In this document: piece after piece, positions 30,391-41,499 of the stretch
Numbering within the stretch: the first letter of the stretch is position 1
How the letters are laid out: the number at the start of each line of letters is the position of its first letter
The notes under the pieces: model-generated
Database searches by the model: none
What the model saw: only the letters and a program-made list of their open reading frames with translations
Told to the model about the DNA's origin: nothing
DNA from: Rhizobium sp.
Lineage (GTDB): Bacteria > Pseudomonadota > Alphaproteobacteria > Rhizobiales > Rhizobiaceae
Reading direction: 5' to 3'
Assembly (NCBI GenBank): GCA_028290545.1
Contig: JAQGJP010000066.1
Coordinates: 1 to 64,000 of the forward strand
DNA length: 64,000 nt
Program-made: the position numbers and the translations under genes

Positions 30391-31221
30391 TCAGTTGCTC
30401 TTGCAGGCGTCCTCGGGCAGGAAGTCGAGCTTGACGAGATTGCCCTTGAGCACGAAGTCGCCGTAATCCATCGTCAGGTCGCGCGACACGCCATTGGCAT
30501 AGAGCTTGAACGACATCCGATAGGTCGGCAGCGCGTCTGTCCCCGGAACCTCGTCGAAATAGGCGATCGTCACCGGCCAGGATTTCTCGGCCTTCATCTT
30601 CCCCGCATTGGCGGCGTCCGGATCATTGGCGGCTACCCCGACCGGCGAGCCCATGACAGTGGATGTAAACAACGTCTTGTCGGCATTGTCGGAGCCGTCG
30701 AAGATGCGCGCCTCGAAAAAATGCTCGCCCCTCAGCGCGCGGTCGATGACATCGATCGTGTGCTGCGTGGGGAAACGCGCCGCCGTCAGACTGAGTTCTT
30801 TCTCAACCGGCGAAGTCAGGTCGACCGTAAGCTTGTCCGGGCGCTTTTCAGCCATCCCCGAGACTTCCTTGTCGAGCTGTTCGTTGCTGAAGGTCTTTGA
30901 TTCGAACTCGAAGCGGCCGTTCTTCATGTCTTCGAACGTTGAGCTTTGCTGGTCGGTGATCTTCTTCTCGCCGCCGGCATCGACCTGGGTGACAAAGCGG
31001 AAATTGACCCGGTAGCCCTCGCAAGCCGAACCGGTGAATTCGTAGACCATCCGACCGAACATGTTGGTAATGCCCGATCTTTCGGAAGAATCGGCCAGTT
31101 CCAGATTGTAGACGGCGCGGTGCGGCACGAGCCCGCCAATGCCCTGGGCCAAAGCCGGCATGCCCGTCATGCCAAGGCCGGACCCGATCAGGCAGGCAAG
31201 AATGCTCTTGCGAGAAATCAT
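30391..31221 (-). CDS. EipB family (DUF1849) periplasmic cell-envelope integrity protein
   Basis: Signal peptide then LVPHRAVYNLELADSSERSGITNMFGRMVYEFTGSACEGYRVNFRFVTQVDAGG. Confidence 0.85.
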   Translation of the reverse strand: MISRKSILACLIGSGLGMTGMPALAQGIGGLVPHRAVYNLELADSSERSGITNMFGRMVYEFTGSACEGYRVNFRFVTQVDAGGEKKITDQQSSTFEDMKNGRFEFESKTFSNEQLDKEVSGMAEKRPDKLTVDLTSPVEKELSLTAARFPTQHTIDVIDRALRGEHFFEARIFDGSDNADKTLFTSTVMGSPVGVAANDPDAANAGKMKAEKSWPVTIAYFDEVPGTDALPTYRMSFKLYANGVSRDLTMDYGDFVLKGNLVKLDFLPEDACKSN

Positions 31222-31329
31222 AAAATTCTCCTGTTGCACCGCAACCGAATGCGATTAAGTAAAAGACGTGACCATTCGGATTATCCGATCCGCGGGGTTC
31301 GGAAAAGAAAATTATGAAAAGGTGAGGAA

Positions 31330-31797
31330 ATGAAGGCGGATATCGACGCACGGCTGGAAAAGCTCGGAATTACCCTTCCTGTAGCAGCGGCACCGGCAGC
31401 CAACTATGTACCCTTCGTCCAGACCGGCAATCTGCTTTATATTTCCGGCCAGTTGCCGATGGAGAGCGGCAAGCTCGCACAGACCGGCCAGCTCGGGGCA
31501 GGAGTGACGACCACTGAGGGTCAGCGCGCCGCCGAACTCTGCGCCATCAACATTCTCGCGCAGGCGGGTGCCGCGCTCGCCGGTGACCTCTCCCGCATCG
31601 TCCAGATCGTCCGCATCAATTGCGCGGTTTCCTCGACGCCGGATTTTTATGAGCAGCATCTGGTCGCCAATGGCGCCTCGAACCTGCTGGCCGAAGTGCT
31701 CGGCGATGCCGGCAAGCACACGCGGGTAGCGGTCGGCATGGCGGCCCTGCCGCTCAATGCCTCCGTAGAGATCGATATCGTGCTGGAAGTGAAATAA
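31330..31797 (+). CDS. RidA family protein
   Basis: NYVPFVQTGNLLYISGQLPMESGKLAQTGQLG ... RVAVGMAALPLNASVEIDIV. Confidence 0.92.
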   Translation: MKADIDARLEKLGITLPVAAAPAANYVPFVQTGNLLYISGQLPMESGKLAQTGQLGAGVTTTEGQRAAELCAINILAQAGAALAGDLSRIVQIVRINCAVSSTPDFYEQHLVANGASNLLAEVLGDAGKHTRVAVGMAALPLNASVEIDIVLEVK

Positions 31798-32519
31798 TGC
31801 GGGACGTCGCCTTTCTGACCCGCCAGCCGATCGCCCATCGCGGGCTGCACGACGGCAACAATTCCGTCTGGGAAAATACGCTCACGGCATTCGAACGTGC
31901 GATTGCCGCCGGCTATGCGATCGAGTGCGATCTGCAATATGCGGCTGACGCGGCTCCGGTCGTCTTCCACGACGACGACATGGATCGGCTTTGCAACGTC
32001 AAGGCCGACATACGCTCGAAGACAGCGGCTGAACTGGGCCTGATTGCGATTGGCGGCACCAGGGACAAGGTGCCGTCGCTGAGGGCACTGTTGCGGCTCG
32101 TCAAGGGCCGGGTACCCATCGTGCTGGAACTGAAAGGCCGTCAGGGCGACGACGAAGGCTTCACTTCGTCGGTGCTTGAGGCACTGGAGGATTACAAGGG
32201 CAACGTGGCCCTGATGAGCTTCGACACCTGGCTGCTCAAGGAGTTGAAGGACCTCGAATGCCCGCTGCCGGTCGGTCTGACGGCGGAAGGCACGACTGAG
32301 GAAGAGTTCGCACGCCACCGCAAGGCAATGGCCCATGGGCTCGATTTCATCTCCTATCGCATCGCGCATCTTCCAAATCCCTATATCACGGAGGAACGCG
32401 CTCGCGGCGTGCCGATCATTTCGTGGACGGTGCGGACGCCCGAACAGGCCAGGCATTCCGCAGGGAATGCAGACCAGATCACTTTTGAGGGCTTCGATCC
32501 CGGCGCTGGAGAAAACTGA
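31797..32519 (+). CDS. Glycerophosphodiester phosphodiesterase family protein
   Basis: PIAHRGLHDGNNSVWENTLTAFERAIAAGYAIECDLQYAADAAPVVFHDDDMDRL. Confidence 0.92.
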   Translation: MRDVAFLTRQPIAHRGLHDGNNSVWENTLTAFERAIAAGYAIECDLQYAADAAPVVFHDDDMDRLCNVKADIRSKTAAELGLIAIGGTRDKVPSLRALLRLVKGRVPIVLELKGRQGDDEGFTSSVLEALEDYKGNVALMSFDTWLLKELKDLECPLPVGLTAEGTTEEEFARHRKAMAHGLDFISYRIAHLPNPYITEERARGVPIISWTVRTPEQARHSAGNADQITFEGFDPGAGEN

Positions 32520-32521
32520 AC

Positions 32522-33697
32522 TTGCCAGTTCGCATCGTTTCGAGTTTTGACGAGATTGATCCTGACAGTTGGAAACGGCTTTCAGGCACATCGCGAGGCG
32601 GCACGATCGCCTATAATCCTTTCGTCTCGCATGCCTTTCTGTCGAGCCTGGAGGAATCGCGTTCGGCCATCCGTGAAACCGGCTGGCTTGGACATCACCT
32701 GCTGCTGGAAGACGAAGCCGGCGCGTTGCGCGGTGCGGTGGCCGGTTACCTCAAGAGCCACAGCCAGGGCGAATATGTGTTCGATCACGGCTGGGCGCAG
32801 GCGTTCGAGCGGGCCGGTGGCCGCTATTATCCCAAACTGCAATGCACCGTTCCGTTCACGCCCGCCACGGGTCCCAGGCTGCTGGTCGGTGAGGAAGAGA
32901 ATCGGGCCGCGGTGCTGCAGGCGCTCGCCGAGGCAGTGAAGGCCGAGACGAAGTCGCTCGGCATTTCCTCGGCGCATATGACCTTCGTGCCGGATGGCGA
33001 GTGGCAGGCGCTCGAGGCTGCCGGATATCTTCACCGCACCGACCAGCAGTTCCATTTCCTCAACGAGGGCTATGCGAACCACGACGAATTCCTGGAGACG
33101 CTCGCTTCCCGCAAGCGCAAGGCGTTGCGCAAGGAGCGGCGTTCAGCGCTGGAGAACGGTATCGAGATCGACTGGGTGACGGGAAGCGACCTGACCGAGC
33201 GGATATGGGACCAGTTCTTCGCCTTCTACATGGACACCGGCAGCCGCAAATGGGGACAGCCTTACCTGACCCGGAAATTCTACTCGCTGATCGGCGAGCG
33301 AATGCCCGAGGATATCGTGCTGATCATGGCTAGGCGCGACGGTCGCTACATCGCCGGTGCGATCAATTTCATCGGCTCGGAGACGCTTTACGGCCGGCAC
33401 TGGGGCTGCGTCGAGGACCATCCGTTCCTGCATTTCGAGGTTTGCTATCATCAGGCGATCGACTTTGCGATCGCCCATAAGCTCAGGACTGTGGAGGCCG
33501 GCGCCCAAGGCGAGCATAAACTGGCGCGCGGCTACCTGCCGGTGACGACGCATTCCGCGCACTATATCGCTCATCCCGGACTGCGCCACGCCATCGATGA
33601 TTATCTTCGGCAGGAGAGGCTGGAGGTCGAGGCAATCGGCGAATATCTGAGCGAGCACAGTCCGTTTCGCAAAAACCTGCGCGACGAGCAGGACTGA
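32522..33697 (+). CDS. FemAB-like / peptidogalycan-type GNAT family N-acetyltransferase (DUF482)
   Basis: [86 protein letters not shown]; TTG start. Confidence 0.85.
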   Translation: [391 protein letters not shown]

Positions 33698-33779
33698 TCG
33701 CGCTGCATCGATTACGGGCTTGAAACGACGCGTCTTTCGGCGCAAATTCCTCCACAAAGAAGAATGAGGAGACATCGCA

Positions 33780-34216
33780 TGCAGGGTATCCCCTATGATC
33801 CGGACAATATCTTTTCCAAGATTTTGAGGGGTGAGATACCGTGCCATGCCGTGTATGAGGACGAGCATACGCTGGCATTCATGGATGTCATGCCTCAGGC
33901 GGAAGGCCACACGCTGGTAATTCCGAAAGTGCCGTCGCGCAACCTGCTCGATGCGGATCCGACAACCTTCATGTGGCTGATGCCGACCGTGCAAAAGATC
34001 GCCAGGGCCGCGAAGAAGGCCTTCCACGCCAACGGCGTGCGCGTCTTCCAGTTCAACGAGCCGGCGGCGGGGCAGACGGTTTTCCATCTGCATTTCCATA
34101 TCGTTCCGATAAAGGAGGGCGTGGAGATGAAGCCGCATGGCGGCAAGATGGAGGACGGAGGCACGTTGGCTCATAACGCGGAGATGATCCGCGAGGCGCT
34201 TAAATTCGTTTCATGA
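33780..34216 (+). CDS. HIT family hydrolase
   Basis: DNIFSKILRGEIPCHAVYEDEHTLAFMDVMPQAEGHTLVIPK ... FHLHFHIVP. Confidence 0.94.
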
Positions 34217-34267
34217 AATCACCATGATTGAATGTGACGTCCTCAGCTCACGCAAGAGGATAGTGCC

Positions 34268-34699
34268 ATGCGGGCTGCATTCGTTGTCATGAGCATACTG
34301 GGGTGCGACGACTCCGGCGTCCAGTGCCAGCCGGTCGCGTCCGTGGCGCAGGAATGGCAGACGATCGCCGCCTGCGACTCGGCCTCGGAGAGCGTGCTGG
34401 TGAAATACAAGAACGTCGATTATCCGATGGTCGTGGCGGTCTGCCAGACGGCAGGCACGACGGCGCTCGCCGATTCAGAGGCGGATGCCTTGGAAAACAG
34501 GGCTGACACAGTAACCCGCGCACTCGCTCCGATACCGCCCGTCGCGCAAAAAGAGGATAAGCGAGGGCTGACGGCTCGGGCCATCGCACTCGTCAAATAC
34601 ACGATCCCGACCAAAAAAGGATTGAAATCGACGATCGCCATGCCTGTGCATTTCGTGACCGACGCCTATTCGTGGGTCGCGCGCAAGGTCGGGGACTAG
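34268..34699 (+). CDS. Hypothetical protein
   Basis: Intact 143-aa ORF in a gene-sized gap, same strand as upstream genes; GLTARAIALVKYTIPTKKGLKSTIAMPVHFVTDAYSWVARKVGD. Confidence 0.65.
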   Translation: MRAAFVVMSILGCDDSGVQCQPVASVAQEWQTIAACDSASESVLVKYKNVDYPMVVAVCQTAGTTALADSEADALENRADTVTRALAPIPPVAQKEDKRGLTARAIALVKYTIPTKKGLKSTIAMPVHFVTDAYSWVARKVGD

Positions 34700-34701
34700 G
34701 C

Positions 34702-35859
34702 TCAGGCGGCTTCGATTGCCAAGAAAGAGGCATAGGCGCGTGCCGATTGGCGCTGCTCGGCAAATTGCAGTTTTTCGACCATATCGATCAGTTCGTCGGC
34801 CAGGCTGCCGGTTTTTTGCGTCCGGCGAAACTTTCCGACCAGTCGGCTGGCGATATTGCCCAACAGGCGGACGTCCTCGCCGCGCGATTCCTTCCGCCAC
34901 TGCAGCGTCGCTTCCACGAATATCTCCGAAATGTCTCGCCGCAGACCGGCCGATTCAAACAGTGCCCGCATCGCATGGAAGCGACCGTCGGCGAGAATCG
35001 AACGCACCCGCTTGTCGGCGAGGCCGGAGAGGTTGACCATCGCCGAGGCGAAGAAATCTACCCTGCCTGTGCACAGCGCCTGCATCAGGAAATTCGGCGT
35101 CAGGCGGCCGTCGCGGCGGAGATGATCGATCAGGGCCGGGATATCGGTCGCGGAGGCCTCCGATGCCAGCGCCACGGTCGTCGTTTCGCAGGCCTCGCGT
35201 TTGATCCTCTCGAACCTGAGGTCGCCGATGACATGGCGGATCAATCCGCACTCGGAAAGTGCTTCGGAGATGCTGACGGCCAAAAGGTGCCTGGCGTCAG
35301 CCGGCAATTCCTCCCGGGACAGCAGCAATTCGCGGATGCCGGCATCCGATCCCAGCCGTTCCGAAATGCGGCGCAGGCTGTGGCGGCTGACGATCGCGCC
35401 GGGATTGTCGAGCATTGCCTCGATCTCGGCCACGTCGCCGATTTCCGCGATTGCCGCGCAGACCGGCTGGGTGACGATGAAGCGGGACGCAATCAGCGCC
35501 CGGGTCACGCCATCGCCACGGGCGGCCAGATCGACAAGGTCGACATCGCTGAGGATGGGCGAGCGGGCAATGATATGGCAGGCGATCTCCGGCTGGTCGG
35601 CGGCAAGTGGCAGGATCAGTGAGCGCGGCGCATTGTCGGCATCGGCAATCGCCTCCGCAAGCGCCAGCCGGACCTTTGGGGAGGGGTCGTCGAGCAGCCA
35701 GGTCAGCGCCATCAGCGCCGCCTGCCGCTCTTCGTTGTCCATATCGGACTGCAGCCAGGCGCGTCCGAGCGCATTGGCCGCGCGCGCCCGATCGATCGAC
35801 TTTGCGGTATCCGCCCAACGGATGAAAGTCTGGATGATCACGAGCCGCCACCTCTTCAC
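34702..35859 (-). CDS. DUF2336 domain-containing protein
   Basis: LTWLLDDPSPKVRLALAEAIADADNAPRSLILPLAADQPEIACHIIARSPILSDVDLVDL. Confidence 0.85.
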   Translation of the reverse strand: MKRWRLVIIQTFIRWADTAKSIDRARAANALGRAWLQSDMDNEERQAALMALTWLLDDPSPKVRLALAEAIADADNAPRSLILPLAADQPEIACHIIARSPILSDVDLVDLAARGDGVTRALIASRFIVTQPVCAAIAEIGDVAEIEAMLDNPGAIVSRHSLRRISERLGSDAGIRELLLSREELPADARHLLAVSISEALSECGLIRHVIGDLRFERIKREACETTTVALASEASATDIPALIDHLRRDGRLTPNFLMQALCTGRVDFFASAMVNLSGLADKRVRSILADGRFHAMRALFESAGLRRDISEIFVEATLQWRKESRGEDVRLLGNIASRLVGKFRRTQKTGSLADELIDMVEKLQFAEQRQSARAYASFLAIEAA

Positions 35860-35928
35860 GCATAATGCTAATATGACTGAGCCTAGCGGTAAAAAGTTTA
35901 TGATTGGTTCACCATATTCCTTGGCACC

Positions 35929-36513
35929 ATGTTAACCATGGTTAAATCGCAAAATTGCGGGATACAATCACTGTTCCGGATCCATATCGTGCCGAAAACT
36001 GTCGAAATCGTTTATTTTGCCAACAGCAGGCAGGGGGATGTCCTGCCTGCTGTCGACATGAGGATGGCGGATGTCCAGGTCGAGATCGATACGCATGTGA
36101 AGGGCGGCGCGGGGACGATCGTTCTCGCCGATTGCCGTGGCGTCGAGGATTTGCAGCGACTGGACATGGCACTGTCGGTGGCCGAGGCGAGGGCAGGGCG
36201 AAACGCCGGCGGGGTCAGGATCATCGCAAGCGCGGCGGATTCGGCCGCCGGCCTGCTGGGGCTCGTTTCGCTGGGCGGGAAGTCCACCCGGCTTGTGGGC
36301 CTGACATGGAGCAGGTCGTCGTTTTGTCGGGATGTCGGTTGCACGTCCGGTTCCGAGGTCGCGGAACATGCGCGCCTGCAGCTGATCGTCGCAGCGCGTG
36401 CATTTTCTTTGCCGGCTTACGATTCTCGCGACACTGACACTGACACTGAAGATGATTTCGTCAGCACATCGATGTCGTTGGGATTCGATGGCTATTCCAC
36501 CGGAAACGACTGA
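35929..36513 (+). CDS. Hypothetical protein, weakly HpcH/CitE-like
   Basis: FANSRQGDVLPAVDMRMADVQVEIDTHVKGGAGTIVLADCRGVEDLQRLDMALSVAEARAG; DTDTDTE low-complexity tail. Confidence 0.55.
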   Translation: MLTMVKSQNCGIQSLFRIHIVPKTVEIVYFANSRQGDVLPAVDMRMADVQVEIDTHVKGGAGTIVLADCRGVEDLQRLDMALSVAEARAGRNAGGVRIIASAADSAAGLLGLVSLGGKSTRLVGLTWSRSSFCRDVGCTSGSEVAEHARLQLIVAARAFSLPAYDSRDTDTDTEDDFVSTSMSLGFDGYSTGND

Positions 36514-37119
36514 TCACGGACGCGGCGGGCGCATCAGTTCGAAAACCGTGCTGGCCTCGGTATAGTCCATGTAACCCATGCGGCCCATCGGCTGGGCGAT
36601 CGACATGTCCAGCCGTCCGTCACGGATGATCGCCTCGTCGATATGGATACCGACCACCTGGCCGAACACCACGATCGCATCGGCATCCGTGCCGTCCAGG
36701 GCGACGGGACGAACGACCTGGATCACCTTGCATTCAAGCACCGCATAGGCATCCTTCACATAAGGGGCGTCGACCATCCTGCCCGGCACATGTTCGAGGC
36801 CGGCAATCTCGAATTCATCGACGCCGTAGGGCACGATGACAGACGAAGCATTCATCTGCCCGAGAAGATTGCGGCTGACGAAGCTGGAGGTGAACACGCC
36901 GGTTTCCTCGGCATTGCGGGGGCTGTCATTGCCCCGGCCGGACGAGAACATCACGATCTTGGGATTATCGGACACAGCGTTGAAGAAGGAATAGGGCGAC
37001 AGGTTACGCGAGCCGTCCGCCCCGTTCGTTCCGATCCAGCCGATTGGCCGTGGCGCCACGATCGCCTTGAAGGGGTCGCGCGGCAGGCCGTGGTCCCTGG
37101 TGTCGGCAGAATAGAACAT
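36514..37119 (-). CDS. Flavin reductase family protein
   Basis: FKAIVAPRPIGWIGTNGADGSRNLSPYSFFNAVSDNPKIVMFSSG. Confidence 0.92.
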   Translation of the reverse strand: MFYSADTRDHGLPRDPFKAIVAPRPIGWIGTNGADGSRNLSPYSFFNAVSDNPKIVMFSSGRGNDSPRNAEETGVFTSSFVSRNLLGQMNASSVIVPYGVDEFEIAGLEHVPGRMVDAPYVKDAYAVLECKVIQVVRPVALDGTDADAIVVFGQVVGIHIDEAIIRDGRLDMSIAQPMGRMGYMDYTEASTVFELMRPPRP

Positions 37120-37134
37120 CAGTACGCTCCTGTC

Positions 37135-37710
37135 TTATCCGACCCAGCTGACGATGGCGGCAAGTTCGGGCCGCGGCCGCTCGACCACGGGGAAGTCGGT
37201 CGAGCCGATATGGATGAAGCCCGCGATTTTCTCGCCGGCCTTGACGCCGAGAATCGGATAGGCCCGTTCGTCGAACGCGTACCATTCCGTCAGCCAGTTC
37301 GACACATAGCCATGGGCATTGGCCGCCATCAGCAGGTTGAGGCAGACCGCGCCCGCCGACATCAATTGCTCCCATTCCGGTATCTTGAAATGCGGCGCCG
37401 CCATGGACACCACCGCGACCACCACGGGCGCGCGGCTCAGGCGCGTATTCTCGACCTTGACCATTTCCTCGGAAAGGTCGGGCTTGTCGGCCGTGGCGAT
37501 GGCTGAAAGCTCGAGCGAGAGGCGTTCGCGCTCGGCACCCCGATAGACGATGAAACGCCACGGCGAGAGCTTGCCGTGATCCGGCACGCGGCTGGCAAGC
37601 GTGAGGATCTGTTCGATCTCTTCCTTGGAAGGGCCGGGATCGCGCATCTGGAAGGCTGGCATGGAGCGGCGGCTGGAGAGATAATCGATGAGCTTGATGT
37701 CGGTCTTCAT
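37135..37710 (-). CDS. Nitroreductase family protein
   Basis: [48 protein letters not shown]. Confidence 0.92.
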   Translation of the reverse strand: MKTDIKLIDYLSSRRSMPAFQMRDPGPSKEEIEQILTLASRVPDHGKLSPWRFIVYRGAERERLSLELSAIATADKPDLSEEMVKVENTRLSRAPVVVAVVSMAAPHFKIPEWEQLMSAGAVCLNLLMAANAHGYVSNWLTEWYAFDERAYPILGVKAGEKIAGFIHIGSTDFPVVERPRPELAAIVSWVG

Positions 37711-37758
37711 AATGCCTCGTTTTGCGGCTCTTGAAATTGGGTCCAGTTTGCGGGAGAA

Positions 37759-38751
37759 GTGGGCCGCGTGTTAAAAATAGTCAATCCTCAAAAGATGAGT
37801 GCGCCGGTTTTGTTCAGATCGTTTCCAACCGTGCTTGCGGGAGCCATGTTTCTCGCCGCGTTGGTGGCCGGGCAGGCCGCGATGGCGCAGGATCCTTTCG
37901 GTACGCCGACGGAGAAGATCGCGCCGGACCTGCACCTCAACGGCTTCTCGCCGCTGCTGGAAAAGGATACGCCGTTGCGGCATGGCAAAACGGTCCGCAT
38001 GGATGCGCGGCTGACGGAGAAGGGCGCGGTGATGACCTACGGCCTCTCCTGGCGTGTTTTCCAGCCGATCGCCGGCGCCGACGGCAAGCTGCCGCTGCTT
38101 GCCTCCTCCGAGGGCGGATCGACCAGATTCGACCTCGCGCCGGGCGAATATTTCGTCAATGTGGCCTTTGGGCGCGCCGGTGCCACCAAGAAACTCGTCG
38201 TGCCGGAGAGCGGCGATCCCGAACCGCAGACATTCGTGCTTGACGCCGGCGGCATGGTGCTGAACGCAGTATCGGGCGCCGACATGCGCATCCCGCCGGA
38301 CGAGCTGACATTCAACATTTATTCGAACGACGTGCGCGAGGATGGCGAACGTGGCCTGATCATGGGCGATGTCAAGCCGGGCGAAGTGGTACGGCTCAAT
38401 TCCGGCACTTATCATGTCGTTTCGAACTATGGCGACGTCAATGCCACGATTCGCGCCGATATCCAGATCGAGGCCGGCAAGCTGGTCGAAGCGACGATCC
38501 AGCACAAGGCCGCCAAGATCACGCTCAAGCTCGTTTCGCAGGAGGGTGGGGAGGCGATCGCCGATACCGCCTGGTCGATCCTCACCGGTTCCGGCGACTC
38601 GGTCAGCGAAAGCGTCGGCGCCTTCCCTGTCGTTATTCTGGCGGAGGGCAAATACACAGCGGTTGCCCGCCACAAGGACAAGATCTACCAGCGAGATTTT
38701 ACGGTGACGCCCGGTCGCAATCAGGATGTCGAGGTCCTGCTGGAGGAGTGA
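37759..38751 (+). CDS. Exported hypothetical protein with beta-rich repeats
   Basis: Signal peptide ([19 protein letters not shown]); no recognised family; start uncertain (MSAPVLF also possible). Confidence 0.7.
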   Translation: MGRVLKIVNPQKMSAPVLFRSFPTVLAGAMFLAALVAGQAAMAQDPFGTPTEKIAPDLHLNGFSPLLEKDTPLRHGKTVRMDARLTEKGAVMTYGLSWRVFQPIAGADGKLPLLASSEGGSTRFDLAPGEYFVNVAFGRAGATKKLVVPESGDPEPQTFVLDAGGMVLNAVSGADMRIPPDELTFNIYSNDVREDGERGLIMGDVKPGEVVRLNSGTYHVVSNYGDVNATIRADIQIEAGKLVEATIQHKAAKITLKLVSQEGGEAIADTAWSILTGSGDSVSESVGAFPVVILAEGKYTAVARHKDKIYQRDFTVTPGRNQDVEVLLEE

Positions 38752-38903
38752 GGGCCGGTTCTGCGGCTTGCGCATATCTCGTTGCACGCCGATGACCTTT
38801 TGCCTAGGTTGCCACCAGTCGAATGCTCTGACAAATATCGACCATGTTGCCGCGTGCTCAGATCGTTTGGCCGTGCCGTAAATCTTGGTGTTCGGAGGAA
38901 TGC

Positions 38904-40252
38904 ATGACAACGACGAAGGTGACGACCAACGAGGCGCGTGCCGGTCTCATTAATGAAGACGGTGCGAAGTGGGCCGGCAACATCACCTATTCCATACCGG
39001 GTGCCGGCTCTCGTGGCAGGCGGGATACGGGGACGGAGAGCCGTTCGACACCCAGTACCGCGGTTTCAACAACACGCAGGCGGACAATTTCAGCGCTGTC
39101 ATGACGCTTTGGGATTCCTATATCGCCCCCTCGATCACCGAAGTGTCCGACAGCAATCCCGGCCAGATCCGCATCGCCTTCACCGACGTCACCGCAAGGG
39201 CAGAAGCCGGCGCCGCCGGCTATGCCTACCTGCCGCCGGCAGGCACACAGCCGTTGCCGATCCACGGCGACATCTGGATCGACGAAAGCCTGAAGAGTGC
39301 AAGCTTCGCGCCAGAGAGCCAGGACTTCGAGATTCTGCTGCATGAGGCCGGTCATGCGCTTGGGCTCAAGCATCCCTTCGAGGCGCCGACCCTGCCGGCA
39401 GGCTATGACAGCAAGACCTATACGGTGATGAGCTATACGGCCGAGGACAATTTCTTCAACTGGTCGTCCGGTGTAGACGGCATCTCCTACAGCGTAAGTG
39501 GAACTGTCGACTTCACGCCCATGGTGCTCGATATCCTGGCGATCCAGAAACATTACGGCGCCGACAAATCGACGGCAAAAGGCGACACGACCTATGCCTT
39601 TACCGATACCAGCCTTGACGGCAGGCAGGCGATCTACGATGCCGGCGGCAGGGACACGATCGATCTTTCGGCGCTGAGCCGCGGCTCGACTGTCGATTTG
39701 CGTCCCGGCGCCTATTCGGACATCGCCCATTACAACGTCAACGACCAGATTGACGATCTGGCCGCAATTTACGGGGCCGCATTCAAGTCATTCATCCGCG
39801 ACAGCATGACCAGCGCGGGCAACCCGGCCTATGAATGGGAGCGGAATGTCGGTCTGTCCTTCTCGACGACGATCGAGAACGCGATCGGCAGCAACAGCGC
39901 CGATACCGTCATTGGCAATGATTCCAAGAATTCGATCAGGGGTCTTGGTGGTCAAGACCGGCTGGATGGCGGCAAGGGCAATGACACGCTGGTGGGAAAC
40001 GGTGGTAGCGACATATTCGTATTCGCAACCGGCAGAGACCGCGACCGGATCACTGATTTCAACGCCAGTGGCGCCGATCACGACACGATCGATCTCTCAG
40101 GCCTGAAATCGGTCGCCGATTTCAACGATCTGCAAGCGCATCACATCGAGAAGGTGGATGCCAACATCGTCATCGACGGCGGGCAGGGGGATGTCCTGAC
40201 ACTGGTCGGCGTGAAGATAAAAACCCTCGATGCATCGGATTTCGACTTCTGA
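38904..40252 (+). pseudogene. Serralysin-like M10 metallopeptidase with RTX repeats and type I secretion-like C-terminus, frameshifted near the N-terminus
   Basis: GGAGG upstream of ATG 38904: MTTTKVTTNEARAGLINEDGAKWAGNITYSIPGAGS, then in the -1 frame SWQAGYGDGEPFDTQYRGFNNTQADNF...; HEAGHALGLKH zinc motif, VMSYT Met-turn, GGQDRLDGGKGNDTLVGNGGSDIFVF RTX, C-terminal DASDFDF. Confidence 0.8.
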
Positions 40253-40488
40253 GCGCACATCGAGGTAGCGCGGCAGTCGTGCAGGCGGATCGACGGAGTG
40301 ATACCTCGAGTCTGCGCATGAAAGCAAATTGATCGCTTGCAATCCCAACCATTTCGGTTTATGGCGCGGCTATTCCACACGTGAAGTCTGGGGCTTTCCG
40401 GGAGAAATCCGGTCGGTTCCACCCGGTGGCAGGTGAACAACCTGCTTCAAGCTTCACGGAGGTTCAACCGGAAAAGGAGCAACAAATC

Positions 40489-41253
40489 ATGGCACTGCCA
40501 GATTTTTCCATGCGCCAGCTGCTCGAAGCAGGCGTTCACTTTGGTCACCAGACTCACCGCTGGAACCCGAAAATGAAGAATTACATTTTCGGCGATCGTA
40601 GCGGCATTCATATCATCGATCTCGCACAGTCCGTACCGATGCTGCATCAGGCATTGAAGATCATCAGCGATACTGCTGCCCGTGGCGGCCGCGTGCTGTT
40701 CGTCGGCACCAAGCGCCAGGCATCCGACCTGATCGCCGACGCTGCCAAGCGTTCGGCCCAGTATTACGTCAATTCCCGCTGGCTCGGCGGCATGATGACC
40801 AACTGGAAGACCATTTCCAACTCGATCCAGCGTCTGCGCAAGGTCGACGAGATCCTCGCTTCCAACGGCACGGGCTATTCCAAAAAGGAACGCCTGAATC
40901 TTGAGCGCGAGCGTGAAAAGCTTGAAAAGGCTCTCGGCGGCATCCGTAATATGGGCGGCACGCCGGACCTGATGGTCGTCATCGACACCAACAAGGAAAA
41001 GATCGCCATCGATGAAGCCAAGCGCCTTGGCATCCCGGTCGTCGCCATCATTGACAGCAATTGCGATCCGGACCTGATCGACTTCCCGATTCCGGGCAAT
41101 GACGACGCGTCGCGCGCCATCGCGCTCTATTGCGATCTCTTCGCCCGTGCGGCTCTGGACGGTCTCGGCCGTCAGCAGGGTGCTTCCGGCGTCGATCTCG
41201 GTGCACAGGCTGAGCCGATCTCGGAACCGGCCCTGGCCGAAGCCGAAGCCTGA
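40489..41253 (+). CDS. rpsB: 30S ribosomal protein S2
   Basis: [38 protein letters not shown]. Confidence 0.97.
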   Translation: MALPDFSMRQLLEAGVHFGHQTHRWNPKMKNYIFGDRSGIHIIDLAQSVPMLHQALKIISDTAARGGRVLFVGTKRQASDLIADAAKRSAQYYVNSRWLGGMMTNWKTISNSIQRLRKVDEILASNGTGYSKKERLNLEREREKLEKALGGIRNMGGTPDLMVVIDTNKEKIAIDEAKRLGIPVVAIIDSNCDPDLIDFPIPGNDDASRAIALYCDLFARAALDGLGRQQGASGVDLGAQAEPISEPALAEAEA

Positions 41254-41299
41254 TCTGATATAGGTGGGGCGGGGCCTGTCCCTGCTTCATGACTTTCAG

Positions 41300-41339
41300 G
41301 GCAAAGGCCACGGGTGCGAAATGCGCCATGGCCTTTGCC
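41300..41339. other. Strong hairpin between rpsB and tsf
   Basis: GGCAAAGGCCA-cgggtgcgaaatgcgcca-TGGCCTTTGCC, 11-bp perfect outer stem plus an inner GTGCG/GCGC stem. Confidence 0.75.
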
Positions 41340-41499
41340 TTTCCCATATACGGCGCGGCTCGCATCCTGTTGATATTTTATGGCGCTGTCGCCTTGTCAC
41401 ATGCCTGTCACGCGTCTGGTTAAACTCCGTCCGCAAGCGCGAAGCCCGCAATGCTCCACCGGGAGTGGAACCGCCCTTCGCCGATCAAAGAGGTTTAAA

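Noticed and set aside
36426-36450. Short tandem (gacact)n giving DTDTDTE in the 35929 hypothetical protein
   Set aside because: Only three units inside a coding region; too short to call a meaningful repeat locus.
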